A stretch of 12,498 nucleotides of DNA from Deinococcus hopiensis KR-140 (GTDB lineage Bacteria; Deinococcota; Deinococci; Deinococcales; Deinococcaceae): positions 1-12,498 of the forward strand of contig CALPYF020000070.1 in assembly GCA_943327755.2 (NCBI GenBank). The letters run 5' to 3'. The notes under the pieces were generated by a model. It did not search any database, was not told the DNA's origin, and worked only from the letters and a program-made list of their open reading frames with translations. Below are positions 1 to 7,200 of the stretch, piece after piece. Both the position numbers and the translations under genes were made by a program. Every line of letters starts with the position of its first letter. Within the stretch, counting starts at the first letter, position 1.

Positions 1-2
1 AT

Positions 3-200
3 GACTGGGACTTCGTCGCAAGTTTCCTGAACAACCCTGAGATGGCTTTGCGCGACGTAGAACTCAGCGCTGAGGAGCGCACGGCGCTGACTACGCGCGA
101 TGTTCGCGCGCTGCGTGCCCTGGGTCTCGACCGCGCCAGCATCAATATCTCTGCTTCGGGCACGCACACACCTACCTGCGCACCTGGCACGCAGCCCTGA
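3..200 (+). CDS. C-terminal part of a RiPP-precursor-like peptide with a LigA-like leader
   Basis: This reading frame is open from the window edge and ends at TGA 198-200, giving 65 residues; the start lies upstream of the window. The first ~42 residues contain FLNNPEMALRD, then LSAEERTAL and DVRALRALGL. This is the pattern of the protocatechuate dioxygenase LigA-subunit-like domain that recurs as a leader in bacterial RiPP precursors. The last ~20 residues are unlike any enzyme: rich in Ser/Thr with one Cys (SGTHTPTCAPG), as expected for a modifiable core. Within the core Ser, Thr and Cys could be dehydrated or cross-linked. A hairpin terminator follows 53 nt after the stop, so this looks like a complete short transcription unit. 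The lanthipeptide-synthetase-like gene on the opposite strand at 7201-8655 is the obvious candidate modifier, but that pairing is inference. Alternative: a small LigA-domain protein without modification. Confidence 0.6.
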   Translation, partial: DWDFVASFLNNPEMALRDVELSAEERTALTTRDVRALRALGLDRASINISASGTHTPTCAPGTQP

Positions 201-250
201 GCCACCTGCTCCGTAGAGGGATCCTTCCTTATCTAGGTGCTGGAACGCAA

Positions 251-280
251 GGGAGAGAAGCGCAATGCTTCTCTTTCTGC
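251..280 (+). terminator. Rho-independent terminator-like hairpin after the precursor-like gene
   Basis: AGAGAAGC at 254-261 pairs perfectly with GCTTCTCT at 267-274 across a 5-nt loop, followed by a short pyrimidine run (TTCTGCCTT). The T-tract is imperfect. It sits 53 nt after the stop of the precursor-like gene and 221 nt before the ABC-F gene, so it would separate the two transcripts. Confidence 0.5.
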
Positions 281-313
281 CTTATAGGGGCAGGGTACCC
301 GAGGGAAACCACG

Positions 314-403
314 ATGTGCAGCGAGGCAATGGGTTATCCCAGGTCCATGCGCTACGTTGGAACGGTGGCCGTCCGGAGTCGCGAATTTGAATGCCCTTGT
401 TGA
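314..403 (+). CDS. Possible 29-aa leader ORF upstream of the ABC-F gene
   Basis: ATG at 314 is preceded by GAGGG with an 8-nt spacer. The frame runs 29 codons to TGA 401-403, starting MCSEAMGYPRS and ending FECPC. It lies 91 nt before the ABC-F start. Many antibiotic-resistance ABC-F genes are induced through translation of a short upstream ORF, so an attenuation leader is conceivable here. However, I do not see a convincing pair of alternative hairpins after it, nor a clear promoter before it. A short chance ORF is equally likely. The rest of 201-494 holds the terminator hairpin and nothing else I can name. Confidence 0.2.
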   Translation: MCSEAMGYPRSMRYVGTVAVRSREFECPC

Positions 404-494
404 CGCCTTGGCCCTCCTGACCGGCACTGGCCTTCGGGACGCGGCACTCTGCCTCACCGCGCAGGGTCGACCACCCGCTTGATCTGGAGTACTT

Positions 495-2117
495 ATGAGC
501 ATCATCCTTTCCGACGTCTCCTACAGGTACGGGGACACGCCACTGTTCGGCCATGTGACCCTCAACGTGAATGCTGGCGAGCGCGTCGCGCTCCTAGGGC
601 GAAACGGCAGCGGGAAGTCAACGCTTCTGCGCCTGATGGAAGGCAGTTTGACGCCAACGACCGGGCATGTGACCCGCACGGGAAAGTTGGCTTACCTTCA
701 GCAGTTGGCGGCCTTGCCTGAAGTGGCCGTGATCGACGCGGTACAACCCATAGGGCTCGAGCAGGCCCGGCGGGCGCTCTCCACCGCTGAAGCCCGCCTG
801 GGCGCGCCCACACCAGCGCACCTGGAGCAGTACGCGCGTGCCGAGGAAGCCTACCGACTCCTGGGAGGGTACGACGCGGAGCACCGCGCTCAAATCATGC
901 TGAGTGAGTTGCAGCTGGATCCCTGGCAGCCTACGCAGTCATTGTCCGGCGGGCAGCGGCGCCGCGCCCTGCTCGCCCAGTTGCTGCTCACCCCGGCAGA
1001 CCTCTACCTGCTGGATGAGCCGACCAACCACCTGGACTGGCCCAGCCTGGAATGGCTCGAAGCTTGGGTGAAGGCCAGTCCGGCCGCGTTCCTCATCGTT
1101 TCGCATGACCGCGCGTTCCTAGACAGCACGGTGACCCGCTGCGCGGAGCTGGAGGGGCAGACCCTCCGGGAATACCCGGGCAACCATACGCAGGCGATGG
1201 ACACCAAAGCCACCCTGCAAGCGGCGCGGGCGCGTCAATATCAGGCTCATGAACGTAAGGTGCAGGCGCTCACACAGGAGATGGTCTCGGTCCGGCAGCG
1301 GGCGGCGAGCACGGACCGGTACAATCCCAGGCGCAAAAAGCGGGGCAACAAGCGGTTCGCGAAGAACAACGCACAGAACGTCGCTCAGACGCTCGCGCGG
1401 CGCGCGCAGGCGTTGGAGCGCCGCGTAGACCGGATGCAGGCGCCCGAGCAGCTTCGCTCGGACTGTCAACTCCTGCACCTGCATCTGTCCAGCGCCGATC
1501 ACTGCGCGGCGGAGATCCTGACCTGCCAGGGTGTAGACATCACCGTCGGTGAGGTGTCCGTCCTGAAGAACGTGCACCTGCACGTCCGGCGAGGTGAGAA
1601 GATTGCGGTGGTGGGTCCCAACGGTGCGGGCAAAAGCACGCTTCTCAATGCTCTGCTCGGCCTGCTGCCCCTCAGTGCAGGAACGATCTACCGGGGTCCT
1701 GTGGGCGTTCAGCGGGCGGGGCAGCACAACGATGAGCTGGACGCGTTTGCCACGCAGCAAGACGCGCTGCTCGCTGCGGACCCCACGCTGTCGACCCATC
1801 AGCTGTTCGGCATTTTGCGGCGGCTCGGGTTGCCTCAACGTCCGGATCACGCGGTCCGGGCCCTTTCGGGCGGGCAGCGCACGCGGCTAGCCCTCGCGCG
1901 CCTGAGCGTGACGAAAGCGGGCCTGCTGGTGCTGGACGAACCCACCAACCACCTCGACGTGCCAGCCATCGAAGCACTGGAAGACGTCTTGCACGCGTAC
2001 GACGGCACCGTGATCTTCGCGTCGCATGACCGTCACCTCGTGGCGCAAGTGGCCACGAGGTGCTGGTGGGTGGAGGATGGCCACGTCGTGGACCTGGGCG
2101 AGACCCTACGGGATTGA
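495..2117 (+). CDS. ABC-F family ATP-binding protein (ribosome-associated type)
   Basis: The protein has 540 residues with two ABC ATPase cassettes in one chain and no membrane segment, the ABC-F arrangement. Cassette 1 has Walker A GRNGSGKST (35-43), signature LSGGQRRR (150-157) and Walker B YLLDEPTNHLD (171-181) with SHDR at 203-206. Cassette 2 has GPNGAGKST (374-382), LSGGQRTR (457-464) and LVLDEPTNHLD (478-488). Between them is a charged helical linker (about 235-330) with a very basic stretch near 279-292, where ABC-F proteins contact the ribosomal tRNA sites. ABC-F proteins act on ribosomes, in translation rescue or protection from ribosome-targeting antibiotics, and do not transport. 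The start has GGAG 5 nt upstream. It is convergent with the next gene, with only 10 nt between stops. Given the RiPP-like surroundings a self-protection role is possible, but general translation or drug resistance is equally open. The subfamily cannot be fixed by eye. Confidence 0.9.
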   Translation: MSIILSDVSYRYGDTPLFGHVTLNVNAGERVALLGRNGSGKSTLLRLMEGSLTPTTGHVTRTGKLAYLQQLAALPEVAVIDAVQPIGLEQARRALSTAEARLGAPTPAHLEQYARAEEAYRLLGGYDAEHRAQIMLSELQLDPWQPTQSLSGGQRRRALLAQLLLTPADLYLLDEPTNHLDWPSLEWLEAWVKASPAAFLIVSHDRAFLDSTVTRCAELEGQTLREYPGNHTQAMDTKATLQAARARQYQAHERKVQALTQEMVSVRQRAASTDRYNPRRKKRGNKRFAKNNAQNVAQTLARRAQALERRVDRMQAPEQLRSDCQLLHLHLSSADHCAAEILTCQGVDITVGEVSVLKNVHLHVRRGEKIAVVGPNGAGKSTLLNALLGLLPLSAGTIYRGPVGVQRAGQHNDELDAFATQQDALLAADPTLSTHQLFGILRRLGLPQRPDHAVRALSGGQRTRLALARLSVTKAGLLVLDEPTNHLDVPAIEALEDVLHAYDGTVIFASHDRHLVAQVATRCWWVEDGHVVDLGETLRD

Positions 2118-2127
2118 CCCATGCTGG

Positions 2128-4047
2128 TCAGTTCAGGCTGTAGACCTTCTGGTTGAGTCGGTCAACCCAATCTGGAGCCCAACCGAGCTCTTGCGTAGCC
2201 CGAAGCGCCACTTCCTTCAGGGCCCGTTGCGCGGCCACCTCTCCTTCCAACTGCAGAGTGGCTTCTACGAGGAATTCCGCAAGGGTCTCATCGCAGGGCT
2301 CCACCCGCAGCAGCCTCCGGGACAGCGTAGCGCACTTTTGATACTCGCCTGCCGCACTCCACTGCGTCATTAGCTTCAAACCCACGTTCATGACTGAAAA
2401 CGCCAAAGTGTCACGCTCCTCCCGCACCCAATCCGCCTCTATGTCAGGCAGGAACGCCGCTGTGTACAGCGAGACGGCGCGTTGACGATCATTGTCGTCC
2501 GGAGCGCTTAGCAGCCGCTTAATGAGGTCAGCGTCCCAGGTAAAGGTCGGTCCCTCGCACAACAGCGTGTACCGTTCTTGCCGGCGGTCATACGCAATGC
2601 GCAGGTAAGGCGCCGCTTCTTTCAGAGCGAAGTTCGCCTGATGGAAGTAGTTCTTGGCCGTTTGGGGGTCGTCGTCGGGCCACAGGGTGGCGAGGATGTC
2701 GTCGCGCCGGACAGAGCCTTTGAGCAGCAGGTAGGCGAGAAGTTCAATAGTTCTGCGTAGCCGGAGCTTGATTTCCTGACCGTCCGCCATCAGCTTGGGC
2801 GTGCCGAGCGTCACCAGGTGCACCTCAAGGGGTTGATCCGCACAGACCTGCCGCCGCTCCAGCAGGAACGTGCTGACGTCCGGCTCAGCGCTGCGCGCCG
2901 CCAGCAGCGCCGTCAGTTGAGGCAGCAACCGCAACTCCGGCAGCAGGGGGGCTACGCTTTCCAGAACCTCGGATTGTTCTGCCGCGCGCCGAAATGCCAC
3001 GAGGGCCGCGTCAGCATCCTGCGCCGTCAGCGCCTCCGCGAGGTGCAGGTCCGCCCACGCCATTTCCCTGGGCAGGTGCAGTTTCTCAAAGGCCTGCTTG
3101 GCGCGCTCCAGGGTGGCGCAGGCCTGCCCGTCTCCCGCGAGCAGCTGCCAATAGCCCTGACGCAGGTCGACCATGGCGCGCTCCCACGCGTTGGAGCACA
3201 GGCGCGAGGCGCGCAGCAGGTGTGGGCGTGCCTCGCGCGTCTGGCCTTTAAAGCTCAAGACGGTCACCATGCCCAGTGCCGCGAGGAATTCCGTGCCCGT
3301 CTCCCCAACGAGGCGTGCCGCGCCTCCAGCGCTTACAAAGGCGGTCAATGCGGCGTCCCACCGGCCAGAAGAGCGGTGAAGCAACCCCTGCAGGTACGCG
3401 TGGTATGCCCGCGCGCCGGGCGCGCTACTCATGAGCGCTTCGGCAGCCGTCAGGTCTTGGAGGGCTTCGTCATAGCGTCCCGCGTACAAATTCACCTGCG
3501 CCCGCGTCAGTAGGGGCTGCAGGCCTTTGGCTCCGCTGGCATTCTGCAGGGCGACATTCAGGTAATGGCGCGCTGGGGCGTCTCGGCCCAGTCGGTGGTA
3601 GGTGTAGCCGAGCAGTTGAGCCGTCTGAGCCACCAGCGAACTTGTCGGGTGCGTGCCGCCCAGTACCGACCACGCCCGCTCCAAGGCCTCCCGCGCGGCA
3701 ATCAGGTCTCCGTTGTGCAGCAGCAACGCAGCTTTCTCCCGGAGCGCGTACCCCTGCTCGAGCGGAGCCAGTCGGTCTAGGGGCAGTAACGTAATTTCCG
3801 TCATCGCGGCGTCCATGTCCCCAAGGCTGCGCAACACAGTGGTGAATTCCAGGCCAGCTTCCACACATCCGCGTGCTTTTGCGCGCAGCAGCATGTCCTT
3901 GGCGTCCAGCAGGCGCCCGAGTGCGAACAGACAGTACCCGGCCCAACGTTCATCTTGAGGTGTTGGCACCTTGAGTTCAGCGTACAAGGCCAGTCCCTGA
4001 GCGTACCGTCCAGCACTGACTTCCTGGAAAATAGGGTGCGGTGTCAA
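2128..4047 (-). CDS. TPR-containing SARP/BTAD-type transcriptional regulator
   Basis: The product is about 639 residues. Roughly the first 380 are helix-turn-helix repeats of TPR character (many A/L/G/Y-spaced helices such as GRYDEALQDL). A winged-helix DNA-binding domain follows at about 408-500 (LVTLGTPKL, RTIELLAYLLL, LATLWPDDDP), in the style of OmpR/SARP regulators. A bacterial transcriptional activation domain (BTAD-like) fills about 505-630 (RAVSLYTAAFLPD, WVREERDTLA, ALKEVALRATQELG). SARP proteins usually activate secondary-metabolite clusters, here with TPRs placed first instead of last. Two TTG codons lie in tandem. GGAGG is 2 nt before the TTG at 4050 and 5 nt before the one at 4047, so I chose 4047; starting at 4050 adds one residue. 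It is separated from the operon upstream by ~500 bp and has its own promoter-like sequence. A role in controlling the neighbouring operon is inference. Confidence 0.85.
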   Translation of the reverse strand: MTPHPIFQEVSAGRYAQGLALYAELKVPTPQDERWAGYCLFALGRLLDAKDMLLRAKARGCVEAGLEFTTVLRSLGDMDAAMTEITLLPLDRLAPLEQGYALREKAALLLHNGDLIAAREALERAWSVLGGTHPTSSLVAQTAQLLGYTYHRLGRDAPARHYLNVALQNASGAKGLQPLLTRAQVNLYAGRYDEALQDLTAAEALMSSAPGARAYHAYLQGLLHRSSGRWDAALTAFVSAGGAARLVGETGTEFLAALGMVTVLSFKGQTREARPHLLRASRLCSNAWERAMVDLRQGYWQLLAGDGQACATLERAKQAFEKLHLPREMAWADLHLAEALTAQDADAALVAFRRAAEQSEVLESVAPLLPELRLLPQLTALLAARSAEPDVSTFLLERRQVCADQPLEVHLVTLGTPKLMADGQEIKLRLRRTIELLAYLLLKGSVRRDDILATLWPDDDPQTAKNYFHQANFALKEAAPYLRIAYDRRQERYTLLCEGPTFTWDADLIKRLLSAPDDNDRQRAVSLYTAAFLPDIEADWVREERDTLAFSVMNVGLKLMTQWSAAGEYQKCATLSRRLLRVEPCDETLAEFLVEATLQLEGEVAAQRALKEVALRATQELGWAPDWVDRLNQKVYSLN

Positions 4048-4072
4048 CAATACCTCCGGAAAAGACCCGCGT

Positions 4073-4102
4073 AAGATAGCCCGTCGAATTTAGCAGCGTG
4101 AA
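4073..4102 (-). promoter_or_regulatory. Candidate promoter of the SARP-like regulator gene
   Basis: On the - strand, TTCACG (4102-4097) and TATCTT (4078-4073) are 18 nt apart. TATCTT fits the TANNNT -10 pattern. A transcript starting near 4066 would have a leader of about 19 nt that contains the GGAGG ribosome-binding site. The -35 match is only 4 of 6. Confidence 0.35.
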
Positions 4103-4427
4103 CAGATTTGCCCAGAAGGTGAGTGAACGCTTCCCGTCACACCATGAGGCGTCAGGCGCGAAGGATCCAGAGGTCAGCCACCGATAGATGCCCGTACGAG
4201 AAGTGCTTTTTGGGAATGATACTGCTCGCGCACGAGGTGCTGTTCTGCCAGTCCGTGTTGCGGGATGAGAGGACCCTCTCGTTGAACAGCTGTCACGGGC
4301 AGGTTAGAGAACCTGGGCGGCGCCCGAGTTTCCAGAGCCAGGACAGCGAAGCGTGCGCGGAGGAATTTAGGGTTTACCTTTTCAATGCCGTTCCTCGCTC
4401 CAAGCTTGCTCTTCTTCAGGTGCCCCG
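4103..4427. other. Gene-poor stretch between the SARP-like gene and the operon end
   Basis: No convincing gene is seen in about 4103-4555. On the - strand one frame stays open for 90 codons (4446-4174, stop TGA 4176-4174) but contains no ATG or TTG and no ribosome-binding site at a plausible position; it may be a gene remnant. A + strand ORF (4123-4458) has no ribosome-binding site and no recognisable domain. Short inverted repeats include GAGAGG/CCTCTC at about 4267-4280. Confidence 0.4.
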
Positions 4428-4451
4428 GCTGAGCATTGGCCAGTGCTCAGC
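4428..4451. promoter_or_regulatory. 24-bp near-perfect palindrome, possible operator
   Basis: The arms 4428-4439 (GCTGAGCATTGG) and 4440-4451 (CCAGTGCTCAGC) are reverse complements except at one position pair, with no loop between them, around a central TGGCCA. A loopless dyad is more typical of a dimeric protein binding site than of a terminator. A second shorter dyad (GTGCT-c-AGCAC, 4443-4453) overlaps its right half. It lies in the noncoding stretch between the operon end and the regulator gene. The protein that would bind it is unknown. Confidence 0.35.
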
Positions 4452-4507
4452 ACGCTGATGTCCTTTTGAGAAGCGCGACTGCCAATAGGCTGCCCGTTCA
4501 CAAAGGC

Positions 4508-4533
4508 GTCCAGCGGTCCGTGGACCGCTGGAC
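4508..4533 (-). terminator. Strong hairpin at the end of the operon, likely terminator
   Basis: Perfect 12-bp arms, GTCCAGCGGTCC (4508-4519) and GGACCGCTGGAC (4522-4533), are separated by 2 nt. In practice the innermost pair opens to give a 4-nt loop. It begins 22 nt after the stop of the last operon gene on the - strand. The following sequence (GCCTTTGTG) has only a weak T-run, so termination may be inefficient or the hairpin may protect the mRNA 3' end. Confidence 0.5.
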
Positions 4534-4555
4534 TAGAGGAACTCGCCGCTTAGGT

Positions 4556-5452
4556 TCAGCTGGACGGACCCTGGGGGTGGCTCAGGCCCGTAAAGGGGCA
4601 TGTAACGCCCCGCGCGCCTGCGGGCATTGGTGGGTCGCTAACAGCCACCCCTTCCTCTCTGTGCGCGTCGAAACGCTCGAAGGCTTTGAGCCCCATCTTG
4701 ACCTGCGGAACCTGTGAGTAAGGCCAGGAGCCCATCTGACCGCGGACGTAGGAGGTATCCCAGAGGGGCCGGGGCGATTCATCGGTCTGGAGATACGCCT
4801 TTTCAATTTCCATTCGCTCGCGTCGGCGCGCGGTGTGCTCCGCCATGAAGGCCGTGAGTTCCGGATCGTCCGTCAGGTCGCGTATAACTGGACGGAACTC
4901 CGACGCGAGGGTCCGCTGGTAGGGAATGATCATGCCAAACGGCTCGCCCGCTTCGATACGGGTGACGAGGCCGGGCCGCGTGAGTTTCCAGTTCACCGTG
5001 ACAGGAACCGGGAGCCAGTCCGACTCGATTGACCCGTCGAGGAAGGTGACGCCGTCTCGGGGGCGGTTGCTGGGACCGCGAACGAGCAGGTTGATGCCGG
5101 GAGGTGTTCGGAAGATGTACGGAATGCGCCAGGAGGCTATGCCGTTTCCGAAGTTGCCGAAGACGGGTTCGTTGTTATCCAGGGGTGGGTCGCCGTCGGG
5201 GTAGCGCACAACTAGCCCGTCGGGCCCCAGGCGACCGTTCCACATCAGCTCGATGGTCTGGCTGCTGAGCAGTTCCCACCCTTGCTGGTTGGCCACATGC
5301 AGCGGCATGCAGCGGTTGGCGAACGCGCCGGGAGTCGCCAACATCCACGGGCGTTGACTGGGCGCGGGCACCAGCTCAATGTGAGGCACAGGACGGTACC
5401 GGTACGCTGTAAAGGCCCTCTCTGCGGAGGTGGAGGTCTCGTCGGTCATCAT
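4556..5452 (-). CDS. DUF6065-like protein, last gene of the RiPP-type operon
   Basis: A 298-residue soluble protein with no signal peptide or membrane segment. The N-terminal half carries the features I associate with the DUF6065 family: RPWMLATPGAFANRCMPL (35-51), ANQQGWELL (54-62), ELMWNG (68-73), a GNGIASWRIPYIFRTPPG block (102-119), and SDWLPVPVTVNWKLTRPG (144-161) leading to FGMIIPYQR (172-180). The C-terminal ~100 residues are charged, then Pro-rich. The biochemical role of the family is unknown to me. Its ATG overlaps the stop of the permease gene by 4 nt (ATGA), so it is translationally coupled to the export genes; a second ATG follows directly. Its fixed place in a peptide-modification operon suggests a role in maturation or immunity, which is inference. 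The family name is from memory. Confidence 0.7.
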   Translation of the reverse strand: MMTDETSTSAERAFTAYRYRPVPHIELVPAPSQRPWMLATPGAFANRCMPLHVANQQGWELLSSQTIELMWNGRLGPDGLVVRYPDGDPPLDNNEPVFGNFGNGIASWRIPYIFRTPPGINLLVRGPSNRPRDGVTFLDGSIESDWLPVPVTVNWKLTRPGLVTRIEAGEPFGMIIPYQRTLASEFRPVIRDLTDDPELTAFMAEHTARRRERMEIEKAYLQTDESPRPLWDTSYVRGQMGSWPYSQVPQVKMGLKAFERFDAHREEGVAVSDPPMPAGARGVTCPFTGLSHPQGPSS

Positions 5453-6273
5453 GCGTGGCCTCGGGAGAGCAGTTCGGTACGGGCGACTTTCCAGACTGTC
5501 GCGATCAGGCAGGAGAGTACCAGGAGGCCGGAGATCATCAGGCTGACGGCGGTGACTCCGTCCTCAGGGCGCATGGACTGCACATGGTAGGTCAGGGGGT
5601 TCACGGCGGCAATCACCTGCATGTAGGTGGGCATAGCGTCCAACGCGTAGTACGTTGGAGCGGCGAAGGTCAACGGTAGAAACAGCAGGTTGACGATGGT
5701 GTTGCGGCGGTCTTGCTTCTGCAGGGCGTAGGTGGCCAGCAGCCCCAGACAGCCCCAGAACAGGGCGGATAGGACGGTGCCGGCGGCGAACAACCCCAGT
5801 TGCTCAGGCGTGAAGCGTAAGCCAAGCAGCACGGCGCACAAGGCGATGGTGGCTGTCTGCGCCAGGGCGAGTACAGCGGGCGCGACCAGCATGCCCGGCA
5901 CGTACGCGGCGGGAGAGACACCGTACACGCGCTTCATCGCGGACAGGCCCCACTGGCGATCGACGGCGGCGCGCCACATCACCCGGTGGAAGGTGTTGAG
6001 CGCCTGTACAGCGATCACACCGGGAACGAGGAACGCCAGGTACCCGCTGAGGTCTTCCACACCGCGCGCGCTGGCAATCGCGCTGGCTATACCAGCGCCC
6101 AGCAGGAGCAGGTATACCGCCGGGTTAACCACCGCTTGGGTGAGCAGGGTGCCGCTGGAATACCGGAGCGCTTTAATCTCAAATTCCACCACGACGAGAA
6201 ATCCGCGCAAGAACGTCATGGGGGGGCGGGAACGGGACACCGCTGGGTTCTCTAGGATGTTCATGTGCGTCAC
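5449..6273 (-). CDS. ABC-2 type transporter permease
   Basis: A 274-residue membrane protein with about six hydrophobic segments (near 43-65, 77-95, 124-150, 153-176, 186-206, 240-263), the usual ABC-2 permease size and topology. The amphipathic N-terminal helix region (about 20-40, FLRGFLVVVEFEIKALRYSS) and the late NPLTYHVQSMR motif (~225-235) are typical of the family. The start is GTG at 6273: AGGAG lies 7 nt upstream and the codon overlaps the ATPase stop as GTGA, a coupled pair. The in-frame ATG at 6264 is 16 nt from the ribosome-binding site and less likely. With the ATPase encoded just before, it should form an exporter in the cytoplasmic membrane. In this operon the cargo is probably the modified peptide, or the pair provides self-immunity. 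The substrate cannot be read from the sequence. Confidence 0.88.
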   Translation of the reverse strand: MTHMNILENPAVSRSRPPMTFLRGFLVVVEFEIKALRYSSGTLLTQAVVNPAVYLLLLGAGIASAIASARGVEDLSGYLAFLVPGVIAVQALNTFHRVMWRAAVDRQWGLSAMKRVYGVSPAAYVPGMLVAPAVLALAQTATIALCAVLLGLRFTPEQLGLFAAGTVLSALFWGCLGLLATYALQKQDRRNTIVNLLFLPLTFAAPTYYALDAMPTYMQVIAAVNPLTYHVQSMRPEDGVTAVSLMISGLLVLSCLIATVWKVARTELLSRGHA

Positions 6274-7181
6274 TTTGCGGCTCCTTCGGTTGTCTTGATG
6301 TTGAGATACGCTTCCCGCAGGCCTTGAGCGGTGCGCTGCACGTCGATGATGTCGACGCTGCGGGTCAGGCTCTTCATGAGAGCGGCCAGGTCCTGCCCTC
6401 GGGGCAGGTGTACCTGCAGCGGACGGACATCGTCCATGGCGAGCACAAGCGGGTGCAGTTCCTCGAGGGCTTCTGGGCCGAGGTCTCCCGCGTACTCGAT
6501 GGTAATTAGGTCCGTCGCCGCAAAGCGCTTCATGAACGCCTGCTTCGGTTCGAAGGCGAGCACGCGGCCCTCGTTGATAAACAGGATGTCGTCGCAGAAC
6601 CGCTCGAGGAAGTCCAGGTCATGCGAGGACACCACGACCGTGGCGCCCCCATGGGCGCGGGCTTTCAACTCCACGAGCAGCCGGTCGCACACTTCAATGT
6701 CCAGGCCGACTGTGGGCTCATCGAGAATCAGCACCTGCGGGCGGTGCACCATCGCCCGAGCGATCTGCACGCGCTGCAGTTGACCTCCGGAGAGAAAGTC
6801 GCACTTCTTGTCGGCGAAGCTATCCATGTCCAGCAGCGTGAGGATGGCGTTCGTGGCCGCGTGGGCTTCGCCCGTGGACAGACCGGCGAAGCGGGCGCCC
6901 ATGGCAATGTTGTCGCGAACGCTGAGGTACCAGTCCACCATCTGCATCTGACTGCACCAGCCGATGTCCGCGTGACGGGCAGTGTGCAGCTTCACCTCAC
7001 CGCGGGTGGGCTGCAGCACCCCGCACACCAAGTTGATGAACGTCGACTTGCCCGCGCCGTTCGGACCGATCAGCGCCACAAAGCGGCCCGCTTCCAGGCT
7101 CAGGTTGACATCGCTGAGGGCGACTTTCCCGCCCGTGTAGGTCTTTTCGACCTGGTTTAAACTCACTGTGACTTGACTCAT
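6270..7181 (-). CDS. ABC-2 transporter ATP-binding protein
   Basis: A 303-residue ATPase. Walker A GPNGAGKST is at 39-47, a CSQMQ Q-loop near 76-80, signature LSGGQLQR at 130-137, Walker B VLILDEPTVGLD at 150-161 and the switch His in SSHD at 185-188. After about residue 215 comes a ~90-residue C-terminal extension, as in drug- and peptide-exporting DrrA-like ATPases. A longer in-frame start exists at 7316, but it would overlap the synthetase gene by more than 100 nt. ATG 7181 has GGAGG 5 nt upstream, so I chose 7181. It follows the synthetase gene by 19 nt and overlaps the permease start by 4 nt. Role: energises export of the cluster product or immunity, inferred from context. Confidence 0.9.
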   Translation of the reverse strand: MSQVTVSLNQVEKTYTGGKVALSDVNLSLEAGRFVALIGPNGAGKSTFINLVCGVLQPTRGEVKLHTARHADIGWCSQMQMVDWYLSVRDNIAMGARFAGLSTGEAHAATNAILTLLDMDSFADKKCDFLSGGQLQRVQIARAMVHRPQVLILDEPTVGLDIEVCDRLLVELKARAHGGATVVVSSHDLDFLERFCDDILFINEGRVLAFEPKQAFMKRFAATDLITIEYAGDLGPEALEELHPLVLAMDDVRPLQVHLPRGQDLAALMKSLTRSVDIIDVQRTAQGLREAYLNIKTTEGAAK

Positions 7182-7200
7182 GGGAACCTCCGAGAAAGGA

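Noticed and set aside
233..554. - strand ORFs upstream of the ABC-F gene
   Set aside because: No ribosome-binding sites, no domains, and they overlap the ABC-F start region and the terminator hairpin.
1119..1850. - strand ORF of 243 codons
   Set aside because: It lies wholly inside the ABC-F gene, which has unmistakable motifs on the other strand.
2818..3513. + strand ORF of 231 codons
   Set aside because: It is antisense to the TPR region of the SARP-like gene, with a composition typical of a high-GC shadow frame.
4123..4458. + strand ORF of 111 codons in the gene-poor stretch
   Set aside because: No ribosome-binding site, no domain or helical pattern I recognise, and the opposite strand is equally open.
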